This document shows positions 1-8,596 of a stretch of 64,000 nucleotides of DNA, in pieces (the first letter of the stretch is position 1; the number at the start of each line of letters is the position of its first letter). The stretch is from Knoellia sinensis KCTC 19936. GTDB taxonomy: Bacteria; Actinomycetota; Actinomycetes; Actinomycetales; Dermatophilaceae. The notes beneath the pieces were generated by a model that worked only from the letters and a program-made list of their open reading frames with translations, made no database searches and had not been told where the DNA came from. Location: NCBI RefSeq assembly GCF_000768705.1, contig NZ_AVPJ01000002.1, positions 299,187-363,186 on the forward strand. Direction: 5' to 3'. The translations under genes were made by a program, and so were the position numbers.

Positions 1-598
1 CGCCGAGGGCGTACGACGCCTCCCGCAGTTCGTTGGGAACGAGCTTGAGCATCTCCTCGGTCGAGCGGACCACCGTGGGGATCATGAGCATCGTCAGCGC
101 GAGGCAGACCGCGATCGGGAGGCGCTGGAAGCCGAAGGTCGTCACCCACACGGCGTAGACGAACAGGGCCGCCACGATCGACGGGATGCCCGTGAGGATG
201 TCGACCATGAAGGACACGGTCTTGGCGAGGCGCCCCCGCCCGTATTCGACGAGGTAGATCGCGGTCAGGACACCGATGGGCACGGAGATGAGGGCGGTGA
301 CCCCGGCCTGGATCAGGGTGCCCTGGATGGCGTGGACGGCGCCGCCGCCCTCCCGCCGCGACGTGATCCCGTTCTGGGAGTGGGTCCACCACGTGAGGTC
401 GAGGAGCATCTGACCTCCCTTGAACACGGCTGACCCGAGGATCCAGACGAGCGGGATGAGTGCCACGAGGAACGCGGCCCACATGACCACACGCGCCACC
501 TGGTCCTTGACCGCACGCGCGCTGGACTTGCCACCGAAGTCGTCGCTGGGCGCGGTGGTGGGGAGCGCGGACTCGTCGAGAGTGCTGAGGGTGCTCAT
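1..598 (-). CDS. pstA: Phosphate ABC transporter permease PstA (3' end outside window)
   Basis: This is one of the two membrane subunits of the high-affinity phosphate importer PstSCAB. About 199 codons are visible from the ATG at 598, and the C-terminus lies beyond position 1. The N-terminus is a hydrophilic tail of about 35 residues, followed by a first membrane helix near residues 38-58. A permease core follows, ending near the window edge in an EAA-type loop (LREASYALG). That loop contacts the ATPase PstB, which is not in the window and is presumably further left. The start codon overlaps the pstC stop by four bases (ATGA, 595-598), so the two genes are translationally coupled. Identification is by family resemblance and operon position. 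The only doubt is the missing end. Confidence 0.93.
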   Translation of the reverse strand, partial: MSTLSTLDESALPTTAPSDDFGGKSSARAVKDQVARVVMWAAFLVALIPLVWILGSAVFKGGQMLLDLTWWTHSQNGITSRREGGGAVHAIQGTLIQAGVTALISVPIGVLTAIYLVEYGRGRLAKTVSFMVDILTGIPSIVAALFVYAVWVTTFGFQRLPIAVCLALTMLMIPTVVRSTEEMLKLVPNELREASYALG

Positions 599-1608
599 TC
601 GCTGAAGGCCTTCCGACGCTCGATGACGACCCGGGCCGCCGCGTTGACGATGAAGGTGAGGATGAAGAGGACGAGGCCGGCGGCGATGTAGGCGCCGGTC
701 TTCTGCGCCGAGTCGAACTCGCCGGCGTCGTTGGCGATGCGCGAGGCGAACGTCTCGCCACCGCCGAAGATCGACCAGTTGAAGCTCTCGGAGGCGTTGA
801 GTGCGGAGAGGAGCAGCGTCACCGCGAGGGTCTCCCCGAGCGCCCGGCCGAGGCCGAGCATCGCCGCGGAGATGATGCCGGGCTTGCCGAACGGGAGGAC
901 CGCGGTGCGGATCATCTCCCACTTCGTCGCGCCGAGGGCCAGGGCGCCCTCCTTGTGGGTCGTGGGCACCTGGGCGAAGACCTCGCGCGAGATCGCCGTG
1001 ACGATCGGCAGGATCATGATCGCGAGGATGATGCCGGCGAAGGCGAGCGTGCTCTTGGCGCTCGGCGTCCCGGTGTAGGTGAAGAACGGGAGCCACCCGA
1101 GGACGGTGTCGGTGAACCTGGCGACCGGCTCGAAGTACTCACCGGCGACCTGGAGGCCCCAGAGGCCATAGACGATCGACGGCACCGCGGCGAGCAGGTC
1201 GACAAGGGTGGCTGCGGGCTTGCTCAGCCAGCCGGGGGCGTACTGGGTGATGAAGAGGGCCACGGCCACGCCGAGCGGCACGGCGATGAGCATCGCGATG
1301 ATCGAGGTGATGATCGTCGCCCAGAGCAGGTCGACGATGCCGAACCGCGGGTTCTCGCCGGCGGTCACCCACTCCCGCGAGGTGAGGAAGTTGGCGTCGT
1401 TGTTGAGCAGCGACGGAACGGCCTGCCAGACGAGGAAAACCCCGACGAGGGTGACGAGGGCGATGACGAGGATGCCGGACCCGGTGGCCAGGCCGCCGAA
1501 GATGCGGTCACCGAGTCGCCCGGTGCCGGCCTGGTCGGCCTCCAGGGGTGGGCGGCCGTCGCCGGTGGGCAGCTCGTCGATCGCGCTGTGACCGGTGATC
1601 GATGACAC
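595..1608 (-). CDS. pstC: Phosphate ABC transporter permease PstC
   Basis: PstC is the partner permease of PstA in the inner membrane phosphate channel. The 337-residue product has a cytoplasmic tail of about 40 residues, a first helix near 44-66, and a periplasmic stretch. A bundle of helices follows from about residue 95 to the end. The cytoplasmic EAA loop is visible at about 220-241 (EGALALGATKWEM), as expected for a BPD-type permease. The start is GTG at 1608. The gene follows pstS after a gap of about 110 bases that carries a strong hairpin, and it overlaps pstA by four bases. Length and topology fit the family. Confidence 0.96.
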   Translation of the reverse strand: MSSITGHSAIDELPTGDGRPPLEADQAGTGRLGDRIFGGLATGSGILVIALVTLVGVFLVWQAVPSLLNNDANFLTSREWVTAGENPRFGIVDLLWATIITSIIAMLIAVPLGVAVALFITQYAPGWLSKPAATLVDLLAAVPSIVYGLWGLQVAGEYFEPVARFTDTVLGWLPFFTYTGTPSAKSTLAFAGIILAIMILPIVTAISREVFAQVPTTHKEGALALGATKWEMIRTAVLPFGKPGIISAAMLGLGRALGETLAVTLLLSALNASESFNWSIFGGGETFASRIANDAGEFDSAQKTGAYIAAGLVLFILTFIVNAAARVVIERRKAFSE

Positions 1609-1650
1609 GAGGGTGAGGTCCTCTCGGGCAGGGGTGGGAAACGGGGTCGA

Positions 1651-1679
1651 GGGGGCGGGGCCGCTGCGGCCCCACCCCC
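1651..1679 (-). terminator. GC-rich hairpin between pstS and pstC
   Basis: A stem of GGGGCCG/CGGCCCC with flanking G-run/C-run extensions forms a very stable hairpin in the pstS-pstC gap. It has no T tract. A hairpin between a binding-protein gene and its permease genes often reduces downstream expression, giving more PstS than PstC/PstA. That role is inference. Confidence 0.6.
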
Positions 1680-1717
1680 TCAGTTGACCAGAAGGTCAAC
1701 GATGGTCGAAAGCGCGA

Positions 1718-2842
1718 TCAGGAGATCGCCTCGATCGCGGTCTCGACCTTGGTCTGAACCTCGGGGGGAAGCGGCGCGTAGCCGATCTCCTCGATGGACT
1801 TCTGGGCCTCCTCGGAAGCGAAGAACTTGAGGAAGGCCTTGATGTTCTTCTGCGTCTCGGCGTCCTCGCCCTTCGAGCAGACGATCTCGTAGGTCACGAG
1901 GTTGATCGGGTACGCACCCGGCTCCTTCGTGGCGTAGTCGAGCTTGAGGGCGAGGTCGTTGCCCGTGCCCGTCTGCTCGGCGGTGGCCACGGCCGTGCCG
2001 ACCGTCTCGCTGTTCAGCTCGACGGGGCCGGCGCCGTTGTCGATCGCGGCGACGCCGAGGTTGTTGTCCTTGGCGTAGCTCCACTCGACGTAGGTGATGC
2101 CACCGTCGGTGCTCTTGACACCCTCGGCGACACCGGCCGACTTGGCCTTGCCCTCACCCTTGCCGTCCCACGACTTCGAGGGCTCGCCGGCCCAGTTGGC
2201 CGGGGCGGCAGCCTTGAGGTACTTGGTGAAGTTCTCGGTCGTGCCCGACTCGTCGGAGCGGAAGAAGACCTTGATGGCGGTGGCCGGCAGGGTGGTGCCC
2301 GAGTTGATCGCGGCGATCTTCGGGTCGTTCCAGGTGGTGATCTTGCCGGAGAAGATGTCACCGGCGACTGCCGGCGTGAGGTTGAGCTTGTCGACACCCT
2401 CGACGTTGTAGGCCACGGCGATCGGGCCGGTGACGAGCGGGATGTTCCACGCGGGGGAGCCGCAGTACGTGGCTGCCTCGGTGGCCTCGACCTTGCCGTC
2501 CTTCTCGACCGTCTTGAGCGCCGAGTCGGAACCGGCGAAGTCGACCTGGCCGGCAATGAACTGCTTGATCCCCGCGCCCGAACCGGACGGGTTGTAGTTG
2601 ATCGTGGCGCCCGAGCAGGTCTCGCCGAACTTGGCGGCAACTTCCTCGATGGCGTTCTTCTGGGCGGACGAGCCCTCGACGTTGAGGGTGCCGTCGAAGC
2701 AGTCTTCGTTGGCCGTGGCGCTGGCCGTGTTGCCGCCGGCTTCGGCGTTGGTGCCCGTGTTGTTGTCGGAACCGCATGCGGTCAGGGCAATCGAACCGAC
2801 GAGGGCGAGTGACGCCATCGTGCCAAGACGCTGAATCTTCAC
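1718..2842 (-). CDS. pstS: Phosphate-binding lipoprotein PstS
   Basis: PstS captures phosphate outside the membrane and delivers it to PstCA. The 374-residue product opens with a lipoprotein signal peptide ending in a lipobox (ALTAC, Cys23), so it is lipid-anchored. A Gly/Asn/Thr/Ala-rich linker follows. Phosphate-binding loops are recognisable at PSGSGAGIKQF and at FFRSDESGTTENF (about residues 192-204). The start is GTG at 2842, preceded by GAGAGG at a suitable distance. Upstream lies a two-unit PHO box, so control by the RegX3/PhoP-type regulator encoded at 42.8 kb is likely. The gene heads the pst operon. The mutT1-ppk genes lie upstream on the same strand. Confidence 0.97.
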   Translation of the reverse strand: MKIQRLGTMASLALVGSIALTACGSDNNTGTNAEAGGNTASATANEDCFDGTLNVEGSSAQKNAIEEVAAKFGETCSGATINYNPSGSGAGIKQFIAGQVDFAGSDSALKTVEKDGKVEATEAATYCGSPAWNIPLVTGPIAVAYNVEGVDKLNLTPAVAGDIFSGKITTWNDPKIAAINSGTTLPATAIKVFFRSDESGTTENFTKYLKAAAPANWAGEPSKSWDGKGEGKAKSAGVAEGVKSTDGGITYVEWSYAKDNNLGVAAIDNGAGPVELNSETVGTAVATAEQTGTGNDLALKLDYATKEPGAYPINLVTYEIVCSKGEDAETQKNIKAFLKFFASEEAQKSIEEIGYAPLPPEVQTKVETAIEAIS

Positions 2843-2945
2843 TGTTGTTGCCTCTCACAAGAATGAACGGGAGCCGGCCACGGCAGGGGGTTCTCGGTGG
2901 CCCGACACTGCGAAGGTAAGGACGCCCGGTGACCGGTCGGCCCGT

Positions 2946-2967
2946 CGTGGGTGAACGACGCGTGAAC
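2946..2967 (-). promoter_or_regulatory. PHO box upstream of pstS
   Basis: On the minus strand two adjacent 11-base direct repeats are seen, GTTCACGCGTC then GTTCACCCACG. They fit the GTTCACC-type PHO box bound by PhoP/RegX3 regulators in Streptomyces and mycobacteria. A possible -10 (TACCTT, 2913-2918) lies downstream toward pstS. The box therefore sits just upstream of the -35 region, as expected for an activator site. Confidence 0.8.
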
Positions 2968-3027
2968 GGTGTTCGGCCATTGCCTGACGCGCAGTTCAAG
3001 TGAGAGTCAGGTCACTCTCCGCTCATC

Positions 3028-3096
3028 ACCGACCTATTGCCCGTTCGGCCAGTGAGGAGCGCAGCGACGAACCGGCCGAACGGGCAATAAGTCGGT
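3028..3096. repeat. Family A palindrome (TTATTGCCC type) after the mutT1-like gene
   Basis: Arms at 3028-3050 and 3074-3096 are 23 bases long with one mismatch, around a 23-base loop. The outer part (CCGACTTATTGCCCG) is shared with the copy at 52485-52551. The hairpin ends three bases before the stop codon of the minus-strand mutT1-like gene, so it could serve as its terminator. It has no T tract. Confidence 0.85.
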
Positions 3097-3098
3097 CT

Positions 3099-4091
3099 CT
3101 ACGGGAGGTGGCGCTCGACGGCGACGATGCGCGCGCCGCCGTTCTTGCCGTGGCGTTCCTTGCCCAGGCCAGTCCCCGCTACGTGGCAGACGAGGGCCTC
3201 ACCCTTGGCGAGGTTCTCGTCGCGGGCCTCGACGAACCGTTCCAGCAGTTCCACGGAGTCCGGCCCGCCCAACTCCAGCAGGGGACTCAACACGTCCATC
3301 ACCGCCGGCAGCACCGGCCCATGCGTGCACAGCGCCATCGGCTCGCCCCGCTCCAGCGCCCGCGCCACGTGCTCGGCAGCCTTCTCCGGCGCCGCCTCGT
3401 GCCCCTCCTCCGAGAGGCCCTTCCTGGTACGGGGAGCGATCCCGGACCACACGGCATACGGGGAAATCGTGTCGAGACAACGCAGCGAAGGTGACGTGAC
3501 GATGTCGGTGATTCCGTATGCCGTGAGCACCGGAATGAGGGCATCCGCCCGTTCTCGCCCGCGCTCGTCCAAAGGCCGCAACTGGTCGTCGTCGCTCCAG
3601 TCGGAGCGGGCGAGGGCCTTCGCGTGCCGGACGATGACGAGCGGCCAGGTGTCGAGAGTGCCCTCGGTGTGGGCGCGGACAAGGGCCCTCAGCTGGTCGC
3701 GGTCGTGCGAGTAGTCGAGGCGGACGTCGGCTTCGGCGACATCGAGCCAGTCGACGGCGTCGATCTCGTTCTCGAGGCGGCCGTGACCACCGGTGACGGT
3801 CGAGGCCCAGTAGCGGACGACCTTCTCGCCCTGCTCGCCGCTCTTGGTGAGCATGAGGTAGTGGGCCCCCGGCAGTGGGCGCCCGAGGCGCACCTGGAGG
3901 CCGGTCTCCTCCTCGGTCTCGCGGGCCGCTGCGGCCGACCAGTCCTCGCCCGGGTCGAGCTTGCCCTTGGGCCACGACCAGTCGTCGTAGCGAGGCCGGT
4001 GCACCAGGGCCACCTGGAGCACGCCCTTGCGCACCCGCCACGGCAGCGTTCCAGCCGCGGGGATGGCTTGGGCGCGGGCCTGCGCGCTCAG
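3099..4091 (-). CDS. mutT1: MutT1-like Nudix plus histidine-phosphatase protein (CTG start)
   Basis: This two-domain protein of about 330 residues resembles mycobacterial MutT1. That enzyme hydrolyses oxidised guanine nucleotides and other pyrophosphate substrates. A Nudix box is visible at about residues 43-64 (GKLDPGED then RETEEETG), and the phosphatase motif RHAKA is at about 155-159. The conserved N-terminal stretch [10 protein letters not shown] begins only about nine codons after the ppk stop. No ATG, GTG or TTG exists in frame before it. The most likely start is CTG at 4091, which overlaps the ppk TGA as CTGA. The frame stays open further upstream inside ppk, but those codons do not resemble the family. 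ppk-mutT1 adjacency is conserved in mycobacteria and supports the call. Confidence 0.88.
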   Translation of the reverse strand: MSAQARAQAIPAAGTLPWRVRKGVLQVALVHRPRYDDWSWPKGKLDPGEDWSAAAARETEEETGLQVRLGRPLPGAHYLMLTKSGEQGEKVVRYWASTVTGGHGRLENEIDAVDWLDVAEADVRLDYSHDRDQLRALVRAHTEGTLDTWPLVIVRHAKALARSDWSDDDQLRPLDERGRERADALIPVLTAYGITDIVTSPSLRCLDTISPYAVWSGIAPRTRKGLSEEGHEAAPEKAAEHVARALERGEPMALCTHGPVLPAVMDVLSPLLELGGPDSVELLERFVEARDENLAKGEALVCHVAGTGLGKERHGKNGGARIVAVERHLP

Positions 4092-6451
4092 CGCCGCCGA
4101 GCCTTGCGTCGTCGCTTGGCGTGCATCTCGATGAGGTCCTCCTGGATGTCCGGAAGGGGTTCGCCGTGCTTGTCGAGGTGGCGCCGGCTCCACCGACCGT
4201 CGCCGGAGAGGGCCCAGTGCGAGTAGTGGCCGCTCATGCCCTTCTTCATCAGTGACGCGAGGTCGGCGAGGTGGCGCGGGTCGCTGAGGCGTACGAGGCA
4301 TTCGACGCGACGGTCGAGGTTGCGGTGCATCATGTCGGCGCTGCCGATCCAGGCCTCGACATCGTCTCCGGTGCCGAAGAGGAAGACGCGCGAGTGCTCG
4401 AGGAAGCGGCCGAGGACCGAGTGGACGGTGATGTTCTCGGACAGGCCCTCGACTCCGGGGCGCAGCGCGCAGATGCCGCGCACCCACACGTCGACCCGGA
4501 CGCCTGCCTGGGAGGCGCGGTAGAGCGCGTCGATGATCTGCTCGTCGACGATGGAGTTGACCTTGATGCCGATGTAGCCGGTGCCCTTCTTGGCGTCCTC
4601 GGCATCGACCTGCGCCTCGATGCGCTCGATGAGACCGGAGCGCACGGAGCGCGGCGCGACGAGGAGTCGCTTGAACTTGCTGCGCGGCGCCACACCTGAC
4701 AACTGGTTGAAGAGCTTGGTGAGGTCGTCGCCGACCTGGGGGTCGGCGGTGAGGAGGCCGAAGTCCTCATAGAGGCGTGCCGTCTTGGGGTTGTAGTTGC
4801 CGGTGCCGATGTGGCAGTAGCGGCGCAGCCCGTCCTCCTCCTGGCGCACGACGAGGCTGAGCTTGGAGTGGGTCTTGAGGCCGACGATGCCGTAGACGAC
4901 GTGGACGCCGGACCGCTCGAGCTTGCGCGCCCACTCGATGTTGTTCTGCTCGTCGAATCGGGCCTTGATCTCGACGACCGCGAGGACCTGCTTGCCGCTG
5001 TCGGCGGCGTCGATGAGGGCATCGACGATGGGGGAGTCGCCGCTCGTGCGATAGAGCGTCTGCTTGATGGCGAGCACGTTGGGGTCAGCGGCAGCCTGCT
5101 CGATGAAGGCCTGGACCGACGTCGAGAACGAGTCGTAGGGGTGCTGCAGCAGGACGTCCTGCTTGCGGATGCTCGCCAGGATGTCGCGCGCCTTGGCGCT
5201 CTCGGTCGGGGCGAGGTCGCTGTTGGTGCGGGCGACGAACGCCGGGTAGTGCAGGTCGGAGCGCTCGAGGTCGGCGATGATGTTGAGTCCGCGCAGGTCG
5301 AGCGGCGCCGGCAGGCGATAGACCTCGGCCGCGGTCACGCCGAGTTCACGGACGAGCAGGTCCATGACGTGGTCGTCCATCTCGCGGTCGACCTCGAGTC
5401 GGACCGGAGGGCCGAAGCGGCGGCGGGTGAGCTCCTTCTCGAGGGCCGTGAGGAGGTTCTCGGCGTCGTCCTCCTCAACCTCGAGGTCCTCGTTGCGCGT
5501 GACCCGGAAGGTGTAGTGCTCGTGCACCTCCATGCCGGGGAAGAGTTGGTCGAGGTGGGCGGCCATGACGTCCTCGAGCGGGACGAAGCGCACGTCGTAG
5601 GTGTCGCCGGCGGCCTCGTCCGCCGTGGAGGTGCCGGCGCCGCCCACGCGCAGCAGGCGCGGCAGCAACGGCGGCACCTTGACCCTGGCGAAGTGCTCCT
5701 TGCCCGTCTTGGGGTTGATGAGGAGGACGGCGAGGTTGAGCGACAGCCCGGAGATGTAGGGGAAGGGGTGCGCCGGGTCGACGGCCAGCGGGGTGAGGAC
5801 CGGGAAGACGCGCTCGGTGAACATGTCGCCGAGCTGGGCCTGCTCCTCCTCGGACAGCTCGTCCCAGCGCACGACCTCGATGCCCTGGGCCTCGAGGGCC
5901 GGCTGGACGAGGTCGTCGTAGACGCGGGCCTGCATGTCGAGGAGCTCGTGGCTCACCCGGGAGATCTGCTCGAGCACCTCGCGCGGCTCGAGGCCGGACG
6001 CCGAGCGGACCGCGAGCCCGGTGGCGATGCGGCGCTTGAGGCCGGCGACACGAACCATGAAGAACTCGTCGAGGTTCGACGTGAAGATCGCGAGGAAGCG
6101 CGCCCGCTCGAGCAGGGGCACATTCTCGTCGGCCGCGAGTTGGAGCACGCGCTCGTTGAACTGGAGCCAGGAGATCTCGCGGTCGAGGAAGCGGTCGGTC
6201 GGAAGGCCGTCGTCCTCCCCGGTGCGGACGAACCGACCGTTGGCGGCGCGCGGCTGGGCACCCCGGGCCTCGGTGGCGGAGGCGCTCGCGATCGAGGTGT
6301 CCGTGACGAAGCTCGTGTCCGTGGTGGCCCGCGCGGCCTCGGCGGCCGCGTCCTGCGCTGCACCCGGGAGCGTGCCGTTCTCGACCAGCCCGTCGGCGAC
6401 CTCAGCGGCCTCCGGGTCGAGGGCGGTGTCGGACTTCGTCGACGTGCTCAT
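4088..6451 (-). CDS. ppk: Polyphosphate kinase 1
   Basis: Ppk1 reversibly polymerises the terminal phosphate of ATP into polyphosphate. The product is 787 residues, longer than the usual ~690 because of an Ala/Thr/Asp-rich N-terminal extension of about 90 residues. The core then begins at [19 protein letters not shown]. The phospho-accepting histidine motif [19 protein letters not shown] lies near residue 546, and a second conserved histidine is in [10 protein letters not shown] near 685. [16 protein letters not shown] is also typical. The C-terminus is a basic tail (KRRRKARRR). The stop overlaps the start of the mutT1-like gene, so both are co-translated. A single GTTCACC-type element upstream (6469-6479) hints at phosphate control. 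Confidence 0.97.
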   Translation of the reverse strand: MSTSTKSDTALDPEAAEVADGLVENGTLPGAAQDAAAEAARATTDTSFVTDTSIASASATEARGAQPRAANGRFVRTGEDDGLPTDRFLDREISWLQFNERVLQLAADENVPLLERARFLAIFTSNLDEFFMVRVAGLKRRIATGLAVRSASGLEPREVLEQISRVSHELLDMQARVYDDLVQPALEAQGIEVVRWDELSEEEQAQLGDMFTERVFPVLTPLAVDPAHPFPYISGLSLNLAVLLINPKTGKEHFARVKVPPLLPRLLRVGGAGTSTADEAAGDTYDVRFVPLEDVMAAHLDQLFPGMEVHEHYTFRVTRNEDLEVEEDDAENLLTALEKELTRRRFGPPVRLEVDREMDDHVMDLLVRELGVTAAEVYRLPAPLDLRGLNIIADLERSDLHYPAFVARTNSDLAPTESAKARDILASIRKQDVLLQHPYDSFSTSVQAFIEQAAADPNVLAIKQTLYRTSGDSPIVDALIDAADSGKQVLAVVEIKARFDEQNNIEWARKLERSGVHVVYGIVGLKTHSKLSLVVRQEEDGLRRYCHIGTGNYNPKTARLYEDFGLLTADPQVGDDLTKLFNQLSGVAPRSKFKRLLVAPRSVRSGLIERIEAQVDAEDAKKGTGYIGIKVNSIVDEQIIDALYRASQAGVRVDVWVRGICALRPGVEGLSENITVHSVLGRFLEHSRVFLFGTGDDVEAWIGSADMMHRNLDRRVECLVRLSDPRHLADLASLMKKGMSGHYSHWALSGDGRWSRRHLDKHGEPLPDIQEDLIEMHAKRRRKARRR

Positions 6452-6468
6452 GAGTCCATCGTGTCAGC

Positions 6469-6479
6469 GGCAGGTGAAC
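6469..6479 (-). promoter_or_regulatory. Possible PHO half-box upstream of ppk
   Basis: The minus strand reads GTTCACCTGCC, one good PHO unit, followed by a poor second unit. It lies about 20 bases before the ppk start. Only one unit matches well, so this is a weak prediction. Confidence 0.35.
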
Positions 6480-6498
6480 GGGAGGAGACAAACCATGA

Positions 6499-7206
6499 TC
6501 AGCGCAGCCGTCCGCCCGCACGAATCACCGTTTGGGCTGCCAGGGCATCGAGTGAATCCACGACGTCGGGGTCCTCGACCTTGAGGTCGGTCTGCAGGAT
6601 CGACAGTTCGGTGCAGCCGAGCACGATGGCCTGGGCGCCCCTGGCGCGCAAGTGCGCGACCGCAGCGTCGAAGCGCTCGCGCTCGACCGGCATACCGGCT
6701 TTGACTCCGTCATAGATCATCGACATGACGTCCTTCTGGACGACGTCGTCGGGCTCGACCGGAGTGAGCCCGCGCTCGATCGCCGTGTCGTGATAGATCC
6801 GGGAACGCAGCGTGCCGTCGGTCGCGAGGATGCCGATGGTGGTGAGGTCGGGGACAGCGGTCTGGGCGGCGGTCACCGTCTCGGCGACGATGTCGAGGAC
6901 GTCGATCTCGACTGCGGCCTGCACCTCGTCGAGGAAGGCGCGGGCCGTGTTGCACGGGACCGCGATGAACGTGGCGCCGGCGGCTTCGAGTTGGCGCGCG
7001 TCCTCCGCCATCACCGGTCCGGGGGACTCGTCACTGTCTCCGACGATGTATGCCGTCCGGTCCGGAATGCTTGCGTGGTTCCACACGAGCATGTCGACGT
7101 GGTCCTGGTCGCGATCGGCGTCGGTCATGGCGAGGATGCGCTGCATGAAGTAGACGGTGGCCATCGGGCCGACCCCGCCGAGGATGCCGACCGGTTCGTT
7201 GCGCAC
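6499..7206 (-). CDS. Aspartate/glutamate racemase family protein (RacX-like)
   Basis: This 235-residue enzyme belongs to the PLP-independent Asp/Glu racemase family. These enzymes use two cysteines to invert the alpha-carbon. Both are visible: Cys85 in VPCNTARAF and Cys198 in LGCTELSIL. The opening GILGGVGPMATVYF is typical of the aspartate racemase (RacX) branch rather than MurI. The start is GTG at 7206, with TACGCT six bases upstream, so the transcript is probably leaderless. It lies back to back with a FemX-type transferase and an ATP-grasp ligase. That suggests it supplies a D-amino acid, most likely D-Asp, for a peptidoglycan cross-bridge. Substrate is inferred, not shown. Confidence 0.88.
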   Translation of the reverse strand: MRNEPVGILGGVGPMATVYFMQRILAMTDADRDQDHVDMLVWNHASIPDRTAYIVGDSDESPGPVMAEDARQLEAAGATFIAVPCNTARAFLDEVQAAVEIDVLDIVAETVTAAQTAVPDLTTIGILATDGTLRSRIYHDTAIERGLTPVEPDDVVQKDVMSMIYDGVKAGMPVERERFDAAVAHLRARGAQAIVLGCTELSILQTDLKVEDPDVVDSLDALAAQTVIRAGGRLR

Positions 7207-7240
7207 CCATCGAGCGTAACCCGCGCAGGTAGTCCAGCCA

Positions 7241-7300
7241 TGACGCGGAAATCTCGGATCGTCCCGGATATATCCGCGACCTTCGTCGATTTCCGCGTCA
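7241..7300. promoter_or_regulatory. Inverted repeat between divergent cell-wall genes
   Basis: A perfect 13-base inverted repeat (TGACGCGGAAATC at 7241-7253 and its complement at 7288-7300) flanks a second palindrome, CGGATATATCCG (7265-7276). It lies in the 149-bp gap between the racemase and the FemX-type gene. It could be an operator serving both genes, or a dispersed hairpin element. Confidence 0.6.
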
Positions 7301-7355
7301 CGCCCGGGTCGATAGACTCCCCAGCGATCCCTGACTGGCCCGACCTAGGAGTTCC

Positions 7356-8582
7356 GTGGCACTGGCCGCCCTCGACCTCACCGACCGCGAGCACGACGAC
7401 TTCGTCCGTGACCACCCCAAAGGTCACCTCATGCAGACGACACCGTGGGGCAAGGAGAAGGAGCACACCGGCTGGACCTGGCGCACCGTCGCCGTGGGCC
7501 GCCCGAGCAGGACGGCGGGGGAGCGCCCCGAGGTCACGGGTGTCGCCCTCATCCTGTTCCGTCGCACGCCCGTGCTGCCGATGGCGCTCGCCTACTGCCC
7601 GCGCGGCTTCGTCGTCGACTGGGCGGATGGCGAGAGCGTCGACGCCCTCCTCGCCGAGGTGAGCCGCGTCGCCAAGGGAAACCGAGGCGTCCTGCTGCGC
7701 ATCGACCCGGCCGTTCGCATCGACAACCCCGACATCCGCCCCGCCCTCGAGTCTCGCGGCTTCACCCGCACCGACCCGGGTGACGATGCCGCCAAGACGC
7801 TCGCCCAGCCGGCGCTGCGCATGGTCACCGACATCAGCGACCTCGACCAGCTCCACAAGGACCTGTCACAGGGCACGCGGCAGTCGATTCGCAAGGGCGA
7901 GAAGTCGGGCCTGATCTACGAGTCTGCGGGGCGCGACGGCGTCGACGCCTTCTACGAGCTCATGAAGACGACCGGCGAGCGCGACGGCTTCGGCATCCGC
8001 AGCAAGGACTACTTCACGACCCTCGTCGACGTCCTCTCGCCGACCGACGACATCGTCATCTCCCTCGTCAAACTCGACCATGGTGCTGCGGCCGACAAGG
8101 CCCGAGCGGCGCTCGAGGACACCCGCGCCCAGCTCCAGAAGGCGCAGGGCAAGCGCGAGAAGTACCCCTCCGAGAAGGCCGACCGTCAGGTCGCCACGCT
8201 CGAGGAGCAGATCGCGGCCAAGGACAAGTCGATCGAGGAGTTCGAGGCGGCGCACGCAAAGCACCCCGACGGCCAGTACCTCGCCGGCTCGGTCTTCGCC
8301 ACCTGCGGCACCCGCGGCTCCTACCTCTATGCCGCGTCCTCCAACGACTACCGCAACCTGCGCCCGAACTACCTCATGGTCTGGCGGATCATGCAGGACG
8401 CCGCGGCCAAGGGCGTCAAGACCTTCGACTTCGGAGGCATCGACGCGTCCGAGGGGCTCGAGGAGTTCAAGCGTCAGTGGAACCCAGAACGACGTGAGTA
8501 TGCCGGTGAGTTCACCAAGCGCCTCCGTCCCGTTTCAGGTCGGCTCATCGACCTGGTCGTCAAGATCTACAAGCGCCGCTGA
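7356..8582 (+). CDS. FemX/FemAB-type peptidoglycan bridge aminoacyltransferase
   Basis: Members of this family use aminoacyl-tRNA to add Gly, Ala or Ser to the third-position diamino acid of lipid II or to a growing bridge. The 408-residue protein has the family plan of two GNAT-like lobes. A helical arm at about residues 234-290 is rich in Glu, Lys and Ala and resembles the tRNA-binding coiled coil of FemA. The C-terminal part KTFDFGGIDASEGLEEFK is typical. GTG at 7356 was chosen because AGGAG precedes it by a few bases. The ATP-grasp ligase follows after 14 bases, so the two form an operon. The amino acid added cannot be read from sequence. Confidence 0.9.
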   Translation: MALAALDLTDREHDDFVRDHPKGHLMQTTPWGKEKEHTGWTWRTVAVGRPSRTAGERPEVTGVALILFRRTPVLPMALAYCPRGFVVDWADGESVDALLAEVSRVAKGNRGVLLRIDPAVRIDNPDIRPALESRGFTRTDPGDDAAKTLAQPALRMVTDISDLDQLHKDLSQGTRQSIRKGEKSGLIYESAGRDGVDAFYELMKTTGERDGFGIRSKDYFTTLVDVLSPTDDIVISLVKLDHGAAADKARAALEDTRAQLQKAQGKREKYPSEKADRQVATLEEQIAAKDKSIEEFEAAHAKHPDGQYLAGSVFATCGTRGSYLYAASSNDYRNLRPNYLMVWRIMQDAAAKGVKTFDFGGIDASEGLEEFKRQWNPERREYAGEFTKRLRPVSGRLIDLVVKIYKRR

Positions 8583-8596
8583 AGGGCTGAAAACCG

